Below, one piece after another: positions 18,487 to 28,037 of a stretch of 64,000 nt of DNA. The DNA is from Halopseudomonas pelagia (lineage in GTDB: Bacteria > Pseudomonadota > Gammaproteobacteria > Pseudomonadales > Pseudomonadaceae): contig NZ_CP033116.1 in the NCBI RefSeq assembly GCF_009497895.1, positions 558,001 to 622,000 on the forward strand, read 5' to 3'. Positions within the stretch are counted from its first letter, which is position 1. Each line of letters begins with the position of its first letter. The notes beneath the pieces were generated by a model that was not told the DNA's origin, did not search any database, and saw only the letters and a list, made by a program, of their open reading frames with translations. The translations under genes were made by a program, and so were the position numbers.

Positions 18487-20625
18487 TCAGCGGTCGGCGC
18501 TGACCTGGAAGCTGTCCGACAACTGGTGCAGACGCGTGGCGGTCTCCTTGACCTGGCCGGAGCTGGAGCGCAGCGTCTGAATCACCCTGGCCATAGAGGT
18601 GATCGCCTCGGCCACGTGATCAGCCTGGCGCCCGTGTTCCTTGCTGTTGGTATCCATGACCGCGATCACCTCGAACAGCTCCTCCACCGTCTGATGCAGC
18701 ATATTGTTGTCATCGGCGGCGCTGCTGGCTCTGGTCAGTTGCTGGTCGACGTCGCTAACGCCGCGCTCCATCAGCCCCACTGCCTGATGCGTGGCGTCGC
18801 GAATGGCGGTGATCGCCTGACTGATCTCATTGGCTGCGGTGGCCGTGCGCGATGCTAATGCTCTGACCTCGTCAGCGACCACAGCAAAACCGCGGCCGTG
18901 TTCGCCAGCGCGCGCCGCTTCGATTGCCGCGTTGAGCGCAAGCAGATTGGTCTGGCTGGTGATGTCGGTAATCATCGAGACCATGCCAGCAATCTCATGC
19001 GAGCGTTTGTCCACTTCCTGCACGCTATGCGCTGAGGTCGCGACGATGTCGCGAATCTGCCGTGTGCCCTCGCTGACGGTATCCAGCCGCTGGCGCGCGG
19101 TGTCGACCACCTCGGCCATGGTCTGCTTCATCTGCGCAGCGGTGTGCGAGGCGCTGCCAATGGTCTGCACCTGGGTCTCGATCATGCCGAGCATTTGCTC
19201 GATAGTACTGGTGACCTCTTCGGCAGTGTTGCTGGCATGTTGATTGTGGCCAAGCATCTGCTCGCTGTTTTGCAGGGCATGGCGGCTGGCCTGCTTGACC
19301 CGGCCAACGATGGTATCCAGGTTGTCGATAAAGCTGTTGGTCCAACGGCCCATTTCACCGGTCTCATCCGCCACCAATCGCGTGGTATCCAGGCGCTGGC
19401 TGAGGTTGCCTTCGCCTTCGGCAATATTACGAATGATCTCGGTCATGCGGCCCATGCGTCTGGCCAGCTTTAGTGTGCCGCGGCGCCAGAACCAGAGTGC
19501 ACTGCCGGCTACCACACCAAGGTTCAGCAGGCTGGCGGCCGGTTGGCCAAGACCGGAGTAGGCGGTGCCGATCTGGCAGGCGCTGATCAGCAGCATCAAG
19601 GCCAGAAACTGTTTCATCAGGTCGTAGCTCAGCGACCGGTAGCGATAGACTTCTTCCAGATCCGCTTCGCACATCATGCCCCAACGGTCGGGGGAGCCGG
19701 TTAGGCTGAAGGTCACGCCCTTGCCGATCACCGGAATATGCCGGTAGTCGGAGTAGCCGGGGTAGCTCACATACAGGTTCTGACCCTTGCGGATGGTCTC
19801 GCGCACGCCTGGGTGCAGGGCCTTGGTGGCCGGGTCGGTAAAGCGCACTTCAAACTCGGTATGTTCTCTGACGCTGACTGTGCCCCACTGGGTGGCGATA
19901 CCTTCCTTGAGATTACCGCCGTGGCTGAAGGTGCTGTCTTCAAAGCGCGAGCGCGACAGGGCACGGCCAGGTTCGATCGCGGAGTCGAATTGCGATTCGA
20001 CCATGAATATATAGTTGTCGCCGGACTCCTGATAAATATGCCCCGCCTCGCGCTGGATCAGATCGCCGAGCACGTCGTTGGGGACTCGGGCGCACAGGCA
20101 ACAGGGTTCGCCCTGATAGCGCAAAGGCTGGTAGAACATCAGTGTCACGGCATCATGAAAGCTTGAGGTGGAAGGGCCGAGAGACTTGGTTCGTGGGTCG
20201 ATGTAGGGGCCATGCAGAAAGGGTTTCTGCAGGCCGGCCAGCAGCGCGTTCTTGTGCACGTTCAGCGACGCGTCCAGGCTGGCATTGCTCAGCAACGGCT
20301 TGCCCTGCGCATCCAGCAGGAACAGCTCGCTGGCGTCCGGCATTTTGCCTTTCAGCTTTTGCAGCACTGAGCTTGTGGCTGGCGCGGGAGCATCTTCCAG
20401 GTCGCGGCTGATACTCTGCAACGTGGTCCACTGGTTGTCGCACCACTGTTGCAGCAGGCGCATACGCGTATCGGCCAGGCTATCGAAAATCTCTTCCAAC
20501 TGAGCATAGCGATTATTGTTGATCCAGCAGGCCCAACCCATGCGCAGCTTTCCCGCACCGCCAAACCAGGGTAACCAACTGCGCTCTGGCCCGGAAAGGG
20601 CCATTTCATGGCTACGTAGTTGCAC
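18487..20625 (-). CDS. Methyl-accepting chemotaxis protein with membrane hairpin
   Basis: The start is a GTG at 20625, fixed by GGAGG 7 nt upstream. The 712-residue receptor has a Cache-like sensor region (about 45-330), two closely spaced membrane helices (about 338-355 and 361-380), a HAMP-like segment and a cytoplasmic signalling domain with the conserved hairpin tip region ([20 protein letters not shown]). No N-terminal membrane helix or signal peptide is visible, so the sensor would sit in the cytoplasm with the membrane hairpin as anchor. The ligand is unknown. Confidence 0.85.
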   Translation of the reverse strand: MQLRSHEMALSGPERSWLPWFGGAGKLRMGWACWINNNRYAQLEEIFDSLADTRMRLLQQWCDNQWTTLQSISRDLEDAPAPATSSVLQKLKGKMPDASELFLLDAQGKPLLSNASLDASLNVHKNALLAGLQKPFLHGPYIDPRTKSLGPSTSSFHDAVTLMFYQPLRYQGEPCCLCARVPNDVLGDLIQREAGHIYQESGDNYIFMVESQFDSAIEPGRALSRSRFEDSTFSHGGNLKEGIATQWGTVSVREHTEFEVRFTDPATKALHPGVRETIRKGQNLYVSYPGYSDYRHIPVIGKGVTFSLTGSPDRWGMMCEADLEEVYRYRSLSYDLMKQFLALMLLISACQIGTAYSGLGQPAASLLNLGVVAGSALWFWRRGTLKLARRMGRMTEIIRNIAEGEGNLSQRLDTTRLVADETGEMGRWTNSFIDNLDTIVGRVKQASRHALQNSEQMLGHNQHASNTAEEVTSTIEQMLGMIETQVQTIGSASHTAAQMKQTMAEVVDTARQRLDTVSEGTRQIRDIVATSAHSVQEVDKRSHEIAGMVSMITDITSQTNLLALNAAIEAARAGEHGRGFAVVADEVRALASRTATAANEISQAITAIRDATHQAVGLMERGVSDVDQQLTRASSAADDNNMLHQTVEELFEVIAVMDTNSKEHGRQADHVAEAITSMARVIQTLRSSSGQVKETATRLHQLSDSFQVSADR

Positions 20626-20896
20626 GCGCTATCCTCCAATGCAGTGAGATAGCATTGTGCTAGCAAGAAACGCACCCATAGCCGCGACTGCTCCGCATAG
20701 CACGCTATACGGATGCGTCTGGATAGCGGGTCTCGGGGTAATTTAGAGAAACCGTTCTATTTTGATGCGCTAGAGTGGAGCTCGGACGATACCGGTGCAG
20801 CAGGCTACTCCGGCCGGCGAATCACGCCAGAGCTAACCTGCGCTGCAAGGCGACCATGAACCGAGTTGCCGGTCCGAACTGATGCAAGGTCAAAAT

Positions 20897-20920
20897 GATT
20901 CTCGCTTTCGCGGGAATGGC
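20897..20920 (-). repeat. REP-like palindrome, copy 1
   Basis: On the minus strand it reads CCATTCCCGCGAAAGCGAGA followed by ATC. It is a slightly diverged copy of the same family as the three downstream. Confidence 0.6.
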
Positions 20921-20967
20921 GGGGTGGGGCGCGGCGAATTTCTGGCTCTGCGGGGTGGCTCTGACAG

Positions 20968-21090
20968 TCCGCTTGGATTCCCGCCTCCGCGGGAATGACG
21001 GGGGGTACTGGAAGGTGATGCGCTAGTGGATAAGGGTACCATTGCTTAACTTGACTTCGTCATTCCCGCGGAGGCGGGAATCCAAGCGGA
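20968..21090. repeat. REP-like palindromes 2 and 3 forming a perfect 33-bp inverted repeat
   Basis: Bases 20968-21000 and 21058-21090 are exact reverse complements over 33 bp, with a 57-bp spacer. Each arm is itself a palindrome (TTCCCGCCTCCGCGGGAA core). Confidence 0.85.
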
Positions 21091-21207
21091 GTTATGCCAC
21101 CACCCATAAGCCATAACAACAGTCCGTCCGCGCCGTTAAGGCTGACCCTTAACACCCGCAAAACCGCGCCGGTATTGGTGCATCGAACCAGATCCGCCAC
21201 CCAGCCT

Positions 21208-21234
21208 CGTCATTCCCGCGAAAGCGGGAATCCA
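21208..21234 (+). repeat. REP-like palindrome, copy 4
   Basis: Its core CATTCCCGCGAAAGCGGGAA matches copy 1 in the loop (AAA) and copies 2 and 3 in the stem. Confidence 0.7.
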
Positions 21235-21256
21235 TTTTGACTTTCCAGCAGACAAT

Positions 21257-21291
21257 AAAAAACCCCGGCTCTCGCGAACCGGGGTTTTCTT
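21257..21291 (-). terminator. Rho-independent terminator after etfA
   Basis: The stem AAAACCCCGG (21259-21268) pairs with CCGGGGTTTT (21279-21288) around a 10-nt loop. On the minus strand it lies about 30 bp after the etfA stop and ends in a T run. It could also work in the opposite direction. Confidence 0.88.
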
Positions 21292-21322
21292 TAGGCTTGT
21301 AGCTCTAAGCTTGCCGCTGCCC

Positions 21323-22252
21323 TTACACCTTGCTTTCCAACTCCGGAATCGCTTCAAACAGATCCGCAACCAGACCGTAATCGGCTACCGAGAAGATCGG
21401 TGCTTCTTCGTCCTTGTTGATCGCGACGATCACTTTGGAGTCCTTCATACCGGCCAGGTGCTGAATCGCGCCGGAAATACCCACAGCGATATACAGGTTC
21501 GGCGCGACGATCTTGCCAGTCTGACCGACCTGCATGTCGTTGGGTACGAAGCCTGCGTCAACTGCGGCACGCGAAGCGCCAACAGCAGCGCCGAGCTTGT
21601 CGGCCAGCGAGTACAGGTGCTTGAAGTTGTCACCGTTCTGCATGCCACGGCCGCCGGAAATGACGATCTTGGCACCGGCCAGTTCTGGACGGTCGGACTT
21701 GGCCAGCTCTTCGCCAACAAAGCTCGATACACCGGCATCCTGGACGCTGGAAACCGCCTCGACGCTGGCGCTGCCGCCTTCGGCTGCGACGGCGTCAAAG
21801 CCGGTAGCACGCACGGTGATGACCTTGACCGAGGCGCTGGACTGCACGGTGGCAATCGCGTTACCGGCATAGATCGGACGCTTGAAGGTATCAGCGCTAT
21901 CGACCGCAATGATCTCGGAAATCTGATCCACGTCCAACAGTGCAGCGACGCGCGGGGCGTAGTTCTTGCCGTTGGTGCTGGCAGCACAGAGGATGTGGCT
22001 GTGGCTCTTGCCGACTTCGGCAATCAGCAGCGCCAGGTTTTCCGGCAACTGGTGGCCGTAGGCAGCGTTATCCGCCAGCAGCACCTTGGTCACGCCTTCG
22101 GCCTTGGCGACTTGATCAGCGACGGCGGAGCAGCCTTCGCCAGCAACCAGTACGTCGATATCACCACCGATCGCTTTGGCAGCAGCCAGGGTGTTCAGCG
22201 TCGCGGCATTCAGTTCAGCGTTGTTGTGTTCAGCAATAACTAGAATCGTCAT
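21323..22252 (-). CDS. etfA: Electron transfer flavoprotein, alpha subunit
   Basis: The 309-residue protein has the ETF-alpha N-terminal domain and the C-terminal FAD-binding half, with [30 protein letters not shown] and [15 protein letters not shown] accepts electrons from acyl-CoA dehydrogenases, including the pair encoded just upstream in the same direction, and passes them to ETF-ubiquinone oxidoreductase. It follows etfB with a 1-nt gap and ends at a strong terminator, so it closes the transcript. Confidence 0.95.
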   Translation of the reverse strand: MTILVIAEHNNAELNAATLNTLAAAKAIGGDIDVLVAGEGCSAVADQVAKAEGVTKVLLADNAAYGHQLPENLALLIAEVGKSHSHILCAASTNGKNYAPRVAALLDVDQISEIIAVDSADTFKRPIYAGNAIATVQSSASVKVITVRATGFDAVAAEGGSASVEAVSSVQDAGVSSFVGEELAKSDRPELAGAKIVISGGRGMQNGDNFKHLYSLADKLGAAVGASRAAVDAGFVPNDMQVGQTGKIVAPNLYIAVGISGAIQHLAGMKDSKVIVAINKDEEAPIFSVADYGLVADLFEAIPELESKV

Positions 22253-22253
22253 C

Positions 22254-23003
22254 TCAGATCACCTTGGCTTCGTTCTTGAGTTTGTCGACCAGCTCGTCGA
22301 CGCTCTTGACCTTGATACCCGCGCTGCGGGCAGCCGGCGCTTCGACCTTGATGGTCTTGACGGTAGAAGACACGCTCACGCCGAGATCTTCCGGCTTGAG
22401 GTTTTCCATCGGCTTTTTCTTGGCCTTCATGATGTTCGGCAGCGACGCATAGCGTGGCTCGTTCAGGCGCAGGTCGGTGGTGACGATGGCCGGCAGTTTC
22501 AGCTCAACAGTCTGCAGGCCGCCGTCGATTTCACGGGTGACCTTGACGCTCTCGCCGGAGACTTCCACAGCAGAGGCAAAGGTGCCCTGGCCGTAGCCGC
22601 TCAGCGCAGCCAGCATCTGGCCGGTCTGGTTGTTGTCGGAATCGATGGCCTGCTTGCCGAGGATGACCAACTGGGGCTGTTCCTTGTCGACAACAGCCTT
22701 GAGCAGCTTGGCAATGGCCAGCGAGCTCAGGTCATCGGCGGACTCGACCAGAATGGCGCGGTCAGCACCCAGAGCCAGTGCAGTACGCAGTTGCTCCTGG
22801 GCGGCCACGGGGCCGACGGAAACGGCGATTACTTCAGTCGCAACGCCTTTTTCTTTCAGGCGCACGGCCTCTTCCACGGCGATTTCGCAGAAGGGGTTCA
22901 TGGACATCTTGACGTTGGCGAGATCGACACCGGAATTGTCCGCTTTGACGCGAACCTTGACGTTGTAATCGACCACGCGCTTAACGGCGACGAGGATTTT
23001 CAT
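22254..23003 (-). CDS. etfB: Electron transfer flavoprotein, beta subunit
   Basis: The 249-residue protein starts [19 protein letters not shown] and contains the ETF-beta signature region ([40 protein letters not shown]). It carries the AMP cofactor of the heterodimer. It is separated from the upstream acyl-CoA dehydrogenase by a hairpin and a 175-bp gap containing a tandem ATAGGTACTA repeat, so it may have its own promoter. Confidence 0.95.
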   Translation of the reverse strand: MKILVAVKRVVDYNVKVRVKADNSGVDLANVKMSMNPFCEIAVEEAVRLKEKGVATEVIAVSVGPVAAQEQLRTALALGADRAILVESADDLSSLAIAKLLKAVVDKEQPQLVILGKQAIDSDNNQTGQMLAALSGYGQGTFASAVEVSGESVKVTREIDGGLQTVELKLPAIVTTDLRLNEPRYASLPNIMKAKKKPMENLKPEDLGVSVSSTVKTIKVEAPAARSAGIKVKSVDELVDKLKNEAKVI

Positions 23004-23089
23004 GGACGCTAGTCCTCCAAAGTCTGTAGGACGCCCGCAAGGGCGCTCGAAAGGGGTGCCATAGGATACCGAGCCTGAACCCTGGCCGA

Positions 23090-23110
23090 TAGTACCTATC
23101 TAGTACCTAT
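23090..23110 (-). promoter_or_regulatory. Tandem ATAGGTACTA repeat upstream of etfB
   Basis: Two identical 10-bp units, ATAGGTACTA on the minus strand, are separated by 1 bp (11-bp period). They lie about 90 bp before the etfB start. A TTGCAC hexamer precedes them and TACTAT overlaps the second unit, a weak promoter match. Function is unknown. Confidence 0.4.
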
Positions 23111-23135
23111 GTGCAATATGTGACGGCATAAGTGC

Positions 23136-23165
23136 CGGAATAACGGCTAATTTGCCGTTATTCCG
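23136..23165 (-). terminator. Hairpin after the second acyl-CoA dehydrogenase gene
   Basis: CGGAATAACGGC (23136-23147) pairs perfectly with GCCGTTATTCCG (23154-23165). It sits 13 bp after the stop. There is no T run, so it may be an mRNA-stabilising or attenuating hairpin. Confidence 0.55.
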
Positions 23166-23178
23166 CGAGTTGAAGCTA

Positions 23179-24312
23179 TCAGGCAACGCTCATCTGATTG
23201 GCGTAGGCTTCCAGATGATGGTCGTCGTCACCCAGCTGGTGGCTGATCATGACCAGGCGCTTGGCGTAGTGAGCCAGGGAGTATTCCCAGGTCATCGCAA
23301 TGCCGCCGTGCAGCTGAATAGCCTCTTCGGCAACCTTGCGGCCACAACGGTTGATCATGAACTTGGCCGCCGTCAGGGTGCGGGTGCGTTCAGCGTTGTC
23401 GGCTTCATCAGCTACGCAGGCAGCCAGAATGGCCATCGAAGTAGCCTGCTCCAGCTCGGTACGCATATCCACCATGCGGTGCTGCAGTGCCTGGAACTTG
23501 CCGATCGGCACGCCAAACTGCTTGCGTGTCTTCAGGTAGTCCAGGGTGATGTCGCAGGCGACTTCCATCGCGCCGACGGCTTCAGCGCACAGAGCCGCCA
23601 TGGCACGACCAGCCTGGTAGCTGATGGCGTCAAAGGCTTCGCCGGCTTGACCCAGAAGTTCGCCCTGGGCGTTGTCCAGGAACAGCTCGCAGGCTTTGCG
23701 GCCGTCTACGGTCGCGTAGTTGCGGCGGGTAACGCCAGTGCTGGCCGGATCAACGATAAACAGGCTGATGCCTTGCTGGTCACGCAGATCACCGGCAGTA
23801 CGTGCAGAAACCAGGATCTTGCCAGCAGTGTGACCACCGATAACAACGGCCTTGCGACCGGTCAGGCTCCAGCTGTCGCCCTGCTGCTTGGCAGTGGTTT
23901 GCACTTCAGACAGCTGATAGTGGCTGTTGGGCTCGTCAAGGGCGACGGCCGCCTGCAGCTCACCGCTGGCGATACCCGCCAGCAGCTCGTCTTTCTGAGT
24001 ATCAGAACCCAGCTGGGTGATCAGACCGCCAGCGAAAATAACCGACTCCATGTAGGGCTCCAGGCAAATGCCGCGGCCCAGCTCCTTCATGATCAGCATG
24101 TTTTCCACGCCAGTACCGCCGAAACCGCCCAGTTCTTCCGGGAAAGGAATCGCCGTCAGGCCCAGTTCACCCATCTGTTGCCAGAATTCAGGGCTGAAAC
24201 CGGTGTCGCTGGCGCTGGCCTTTTCACGCTTGTCGAACGTGTAGGTATCACGTACCAGACGGGCCGCAGTTTCCTGCAGCATCTGTTGCTCTTCTGTGAG
24301 TTTAAAGTCCAT
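23179..24312 (-). CDS. Acyl-CoA dehydrogenase, small (PimD-like, apparently non-catalytic) subunit
   Basis: The 377-residue protein has the full acyl-CoA dehydrogenase fold, including the C-terminal EEAIQLHGGIAMTWEYSLAH block. However, it has no glutamate at either known catalytic position. The canonical YEGT site is absent, and the isovaleryl-type position (YQAGRAMAAL) has Gly before Arg. This pattern is typical of the inactive partner in heteromeric acyl-CoA dehydrogenases. It starts 10 nt after the 398-residue subunit gene, supporting a complex with it. Its size matches PimD of Rhodopseudomonas palustris. Confidence 0.82.
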   Translation of the reverse strand: MDFKLTEEQQMLQETAARLVRDTYTFDKREKASASDTGFSPEFWQQMGELGLTAIPFPEELGGFGGTGVENMLIMKELGRGICLEPYMESVIFAGGLITQLGSDTQKDELLAGIASGELQAAVALDEPNSHYQLSEVQTTAKQQGDSWSLTGRKAVVIGGHTAGKILVSARTAGDLRDQQGISLFIVDPASTGVTRRNYATVDGRKACELFLDNAQGELLGQAGEAFDAISYQAGRAMAALCAEAVGAMEVACDITLDYLKTRKQFGVPIGKFQALQHRMVDMRTELEQATSMAILAACVADEADNAERTRTLTAAKFMINRCGRKVAEEAIQLHGGIAMTWEYSLAHYAKRLVMISHQLGDDDHHLEAYANQMSVA

Positions 24313-24322
24313 GACTAATCTC

Positions 24323-25519
24323 CTACAGTTCCAGAATCATTTTAGAGACGATGTTCTTCTGGATCTCGTTGGATCCGCCGAAGATCGACAGTTTGCGCAT
24401 GTTGAAGTAATCACCGGCCAGCGCTGGGCTGGACTCGCTGTTCAGCATCTCGCCATCAAAATCGTATTCCAGCTCTTCCGGCAGGAAGGGCAGGGCGTAA
24501 GGGCCAACGGCCTTGCGCAGCAGGTTGGTGATCGCCTGACGGATCTCGGTACCCTTGACCTTGAGGATCGAGCTCTCGGCACCGGGTACGCCGCCTTCAA
24601 GGGCGGCAGCGATGATACGCAGGGTGCTCATTTCGGCTGCCATCAGCTGGATTTCAACTTCAGCTACCTGAGTACGGAACAGGGTGTCTTCGATCAGCGG
24701 CTTGCCATTCTTTTGCTGCTTGGCTGCAACCTTTTTCAGGTGCGTCAGCGCGGCTTTGGACGCGCCGATACCGGCCAGGCCAGTACGCTCGTGGGTCAGC
24801 AGGTACTTGGCGCAGGTCCAGCCCTTGTTCTCTTCACCCACCAGGTTTTCAACCGGTACCTTGACGTCGTCGAAGAACACTTCGTTGACTTCATGGTCGC
24901 CGTCCAGGGTGATGATCGGACGTACGGTGATGCCGGGGGTAGCCATGTCGATCAGCAGGAAGGAAATACCACGCTGCTGCTGGGCTTCAGGATCGGTACG
25001 TACCAGACAGAAAATCCAGTTGGCGTGCTGACCCAGTGTGGTCCAGGTTTTCTGACCATTGACGATGTAGTGATCGCCATCGCGCACAGCGCGGGTCTTC
25101 AGCGAGGCCAGGTCGGAACCGGCGCCGGGCTCTGAATAGCCCTGGCACCACCAGTCTTCACCGGACAGGATGCGTGGCAGGTAATGTTCTTTCTGCTGCT
25201 CGGTACCGAACTTGATGATTACCGGAGCAACCATGTTCACCCCGAACGGGATGGTGCGCGGTGCGCCAAAAGCGGCGGACTCTTCGTCGAAAATGTGTTT
25301 TTCGACCGGGCCCCACGTAGTGCCGCCGTGCTCTACCGGCCAGCCGGGCGCGTACCAGCCACGGTTGGACAGAATCTTCTGCCAGCGCTGATGATCTTCC
25401 TTGGACATGTTCTTGCCATTTTTTACCTTGGCAGCGATATCTTCCGGCAGCTCGTTTTTCAGGAATTCACGCACTTCGTCGCGGAAGGCGAGTTCTTCTG
25501 GGGTGTAATGAATGTCCAT
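24323..25519 (-). CDS. Acyl-CoA dehydrogenase, large (PimC-like, catalytic) subunit
   Basis: This 398-residue flavoenzyme has the family blocks WCQGYSEPGAGSDLASLKTR and GQKTWTTLGQHANW and the C-terminal FGGSNEIQKNI. The MCAD-type catalytic Glu before GT is Gly here, but Glu244 in LTHERTGLAG aligns with the isovaleryl-CoA dehydrogenase-type catalytic base. It therefore probably supplies the active site of an alpha2beta2 enzyme with the next gene. It introduces the first double bond in beta-oxidation and delivers electrons to ETF. It is the second gene of the operon, after the FadB-like fusion. Confidence 0.85.
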   Translation of the reverse strand: MDIHYTPEELAFRDEVREFLKNELPEDIAAKVKNGKNMSKEDHQRWQKILSNRGWYAPGWPVEHGGTTWGPVEKHIFDEESAAFGAPRTIPFGVNMVAPVIIKFGTEQQKEHYLPRILSGEDWWCQGYSEPGAGSDLASLKTRAVRDGDHYIVNGQKTWTTLGQHANWIFCLVRTDPEAQQQRGISFLLIDMATPGITVRPIITLDGDHEVNEVFFDDVKVPVENLVGEENKGWTCAKYLLTHERTGLAGIGASKAALTHLKKVAAKQQKNGKPLIEDTLFRTQVAEVEIQLMAAEMSTLRIIAAALEGGVPGAESSILKVKGTEIRQAITNLLRKAVGPYALPFLPEELEYDFDGEMLNSESSPALAGDYFNMRKLSIFGGSNEIQKNIVSKMILEL

Positions 25520-25548
25520 GTAAGGTCCTCGTTATAAAGCGAATACGA

Positions 25549-25574
25549 GCCCCCGGCACTCAGTGCTCGGGGGC
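25549..25574. terminator. Intercistronic hairpin between the fusion enzyme and acyl-CoA dehydrogenase genes
   Basis: GCCCCCG (25549-25555) pairs with CGGGGGC (25568-25574), with an inner GCACT/AGTGC stem. It sits in the 81-bp gap between two genes of the same operon, so it may cause partial termination or mRNA processing rather than full termination. Confidence 0.5.
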
Positions 25575-25600
25575 CGATTTTATCTGTACTATTTATAATT

Positions 25601-27694
25601 TCAGAGATCAGCGAACTTGCGACCTTCCTTGGCCAGCTTTTCCAGCAATGGGGCCGGCTTCCACCAGGCACCGTGCTGCTTGTGGAATTCGCAGATCCGG
25701 TTGTAAACATGATCCAGTCCAAGACTATCAGCATAGAACATCGGCCCACCCTGGTGGGCAGGGAAACCGTAGCCGTTTATGTAGATCACGTCGATATCGC
25801 TGCTGCGCTGGGCGATGCCCTCTTCGAGGATCTTCGCGCCCTCGTTGATCAACGCAAACAATGTGCGCTCAAGAATATACTCGTCAGTCAGTTCACGGCG
25901 CTCGATACCCTGCTCTTTTGAAGCAGCTTCGAGAATGGCCGGCAGTTCAGGGTTGTCCAGCGGGGTACGCGAGCCCTTTTCGTATACATAGAAACCTTTG
26001 CCGGTCTTCTGACCGAGCATACCGGCTGCGGCCATCTTGTCCAGAATGGTCGGCAACTTGAACTCGGCCGGCAGCGTCTGACGCTGGCGGGTACGGATGC
26101 TCAGGCCAATATCCAGACCGGACAGATCGCGCATCGCAAAAGGACCCATAGCCATGCCGAACTTGCGCAGCGCGCCATCAACCTGGGCCGGGGTGGCGCC
26201 TTCTTCCAGCAGGAATTCGGATTCGCGACCGTATTGGAAGACCATGCGGTTGCCGACAAAGCCGTCGCACACGCCCACCGGCACAGCCACTTTCTTCAGC
26301 TTCTTGCCGATCGCCATGGCGGTCGCCAGTACGTCGTTTGCAGTCTTCTCGCCGCGCACCACTTCCAGCAGGCGCATGACGTTGGCCGGGCTGAAGAAAT
26401 GCAGGCCCACTACGTCCTGCGGACGCTTGGTAAAGTCGGCAATCTGGTTCAGATTCAGCGAGGAGGTATTGCTGGCCAGGATCGCGCCGGGCTTGCAATG
26501 GGTATCCAGCGCTTCAAACACTTTCTGCTTGACGCCCATCTCTTCAAATACGGCTTCGACCACCAGGTCCACGCCGGACAGGTCGGCATAGTCGGTAACG
26601 CCTTCGACCAGAGTCAGACGCTTGTTCATCGCGTCTTCGGTCAGGCTACCGCGCTTGACGCTCATCATGTAGGTATCGCGGCAGCGCTCCATGGCTTTGT
26701 CCATGGCCTCGTCGCTGACTTCCAGAATCTTCACTGGGATACCGACGTTGGCAAAGCACAGGGCAATACCCACGCCCATGGTGCCGCCACCGATCACGGC
26801 TGCGGAATTGATCTCGCGCACCGGGGTGTCTTTCGGCAGATCGTCGATCTTGGAGGCCAGACGCTCGGTAAAGAAGGCATGCACCAGTGCGCTGCGCTGT
26901 GGCGATACCAGACATTCGCCGAACAATTCGCGCTCACGCTTGAGGCCGTCTTCCAGAGGCATGGTGAAAGACGCCTCGACAGCGGAGATACAACGCTGGG
27001 GCGAAAACAGGCCGGGGGTTTTCTTCTCGACTTCAGCGCGCTTGGCGGCAACCAGTGCGGCGTTGTCGACACCGTCGAGCTTGTCAGTACGCTCGCCGGT
27101 GCGACGCGCGCCCTTGCCATCGGCAATCAGCTTCTCCGCATAGGCGATACCGGCCGCAGTCAGATCACCTTCCACCAGTTCATCAATCACGCCCAGTTCC
27201 AGGGCTTCGCTGGCGCTGATCGGGTTGCCGCTGACGATCATGTCCAGGGCTTTCTCGACACCGACAAGGCGTGGCAGACGCTGGGTACCACCGGCACCTG
27301 GCAACAGGCCGAGCTTCACTTCCGGCAGGCCGACCTTGGCGCTTTTCAGCGCAATGCGGTAGTGGCAGCTGACCGCCACTTCCAGACCACCACCCAGTGC
27401 GGTGCCATGGATCACGGCGACGCTGGGCTTGCTGCCAGCCTCGATGCCGCTGACTACTTCTGGCAGGCCAGGTGATTTTGGCGGCTTGCCGAATTCCTTG
27501 ATGTCGGCGCCGGCGATAAAGGTCGAACCCTCGCAGACCAGCACGATGGCCTTGACCTGCGGATCGGCTTCGGCTGCCTTGAAGCTGTCCTGAAGACCTT
27601 CACGCACGGCAATGCCCAGCGCGTTGACGGGTGGATTATTGACTCTGACGACCGCAATGGCGCCCTGTCTTTCCAGTGTGACCACGTCCGACAT
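25601..27694 (-). CDS. Enoyl-CoA hydratase/3-hydroxyacyl-CoA dehydrogenase fusion (FadB/PimF-like)
   Basis: The 697-residue protein has an N-terminal crotonase domain (about 1-190) with both active-site glutamates, in LGGGLEVAVSCHYRIA and LPEVKLGLLPGAGGTQ. The NAD-binding 3-hydroxyacyl-CoA dehydrogenase domain starts at about 290 (IGGGTMGVGIALCF). Two C-terminal dehydrogenase domains follow, the last containing NGYGFPAHQGGPMFYAD. It performs the hydration and second oxidation of beta-oxidation. The length matches PimF (about 696 aa) better than FadB (about 715-729). It leads an operon with the two acyl-CoA dehydrogenases and has an upstream palindrome shared with two other units. Confidence 0.9.
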   Translation of the reverse strand: MSDVVTLERQGAIAVVRVNNPPVNALGIAVREGLQDSFKAAEADPQVKAIVLVCEGSTFIAGADIKEFGKPPKSPGLPEVVSGIEAGSKPSVAVIHGTALGGGLEVAVSCHYRIALKSAKVGLPEVKLGLLPGAGGTQRLPRLVGVEKALDMIVSGNPISASEALELGVIDELVEGDLTAAGIAYAEKLIADGKGARRTGERTDKLDGVDNAALVAAKRAEVEKKTPGLFSPQRCISAVEASFTMPLEDGLKRERELFGECLVSPQRSALVHAFFTERLASKIDDLPKDTPVREINSAAVIGGGTMGVGIALCFANVGIPVKILEVSDEAMDKAMERCRDTYMMSVKRGSLTEDAMNKRLTLVEGVTDYADLSGVDLVVEAVFEEMGVKQKVFEALDTHCKPGAILASNTSSLNLNQIADFTKRPQDVVGLHFFSPANVMRLLEVVRGEKTANDVLATAMAIGKKLKKVAVPVGVCDGFVGNRMVFQYGRESEFLLEEGATPAQVDGALRKFGMAMGPFAMRDLSGLDIGLSIRTRQRQTLPAEFKLPTILDKMAAAGMLGQKTGKGFYVYEKGSRTPLDNPELPAILEAASKEQGIERRELTDEYILERTLFALINEGAKILEEGIAQRSSDIDVIYINGYGFPAHQGGPMFYADSLGLDHVYNRICEFHKQHGAWWKPAPLLEKLAKEGRKFADL

Positions 27695-27811
27695 GCTTAA
27701 TCTCCGAGTGTGAGCGCCTTTGAGTAATCCGCTGGCTGGTTATGAAACGCTGTAAATAAGTCGACAGCAGTTTGCAGCGGCTTGTTCAAATAACGCCTGA
27801 TTCAAAAAGGT

Positions 27812-27833
27812 GTTTCACTATGCGAAATAATGA
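27812..27833 (-). promoter_or_regulatory. Shared beta-oxidation operator, site 1 (fusion-enzyme operon)
   Basis: The top strand has core TTTCACTATGCGAAATAATG, a near-palindrome (TTTCaC, TAT, GCGAAA). It aligns without gaps to the sites at 29062-29083 (17 of 22 identical) and 35162-35183. It lies about 118 bp upstream of the start codon. IclR binding is inferred. Confidence 0.6.
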
Positions 27834-27944
27834 AACCGTGTTCCGCTAGGCAAAATACAAAAAAACAAAGCCTTTGTCGATGCCCGTGTTTTAGCGAAAT
27901 GTTTACAGATTAGCTTAGATGATGGGGCCCTCGCCCGGCGAGGG

Positions 27945-28037
27945 CAGCTTCAAGCCTCAAGCTGCAAGATGGCGAGACAGACAATATCGCTTTCTTGCTC
28001 CGGCCAGCTTGCCGCTTACAGCTTGTAGCTTGCCGCT
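27945..28037. repeat. Inverted pair of AGCTTCAAGC-type repeats
   Basis: CAGCTTCAAGCCTCAAGCTG (27945-27964, continuing to 27968) and an oppositely oriented relative (28005-28037) belong to a family also seen at about 37218-37245. Such repeats are frequent between Pseudomonas genes. Confidence 0.55.

Larger units (their letters stand above)
20626..21322. other. 697-bp gene-free region with REP-like palindromes
   Basis: I see no credible coding sequence between the MCP and etfA genes. The region holds four copies of a palindromic element with core CATTCCCGCG-nnn-CGGGAATC and the etfA terminator near 21.27 kb. Confidence 0.7.

Noticed and set aside
20897..21234. Palindromic repeats as a CRISPR array
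   Set aside because: Copies are few, in mixed orientation and irregularly spaced, and no cas gene is near.
23152..24318. 388-residue plus-strand frame
   Set aside because: Mirror frame of the acyl-CoA dehydrogenase gene with no family features.
26234..27475. 413-residue plus-strand frame
   Set aside because: Antisense to the FadB/PimF-like gene, whose domains and active-site residues are intact.
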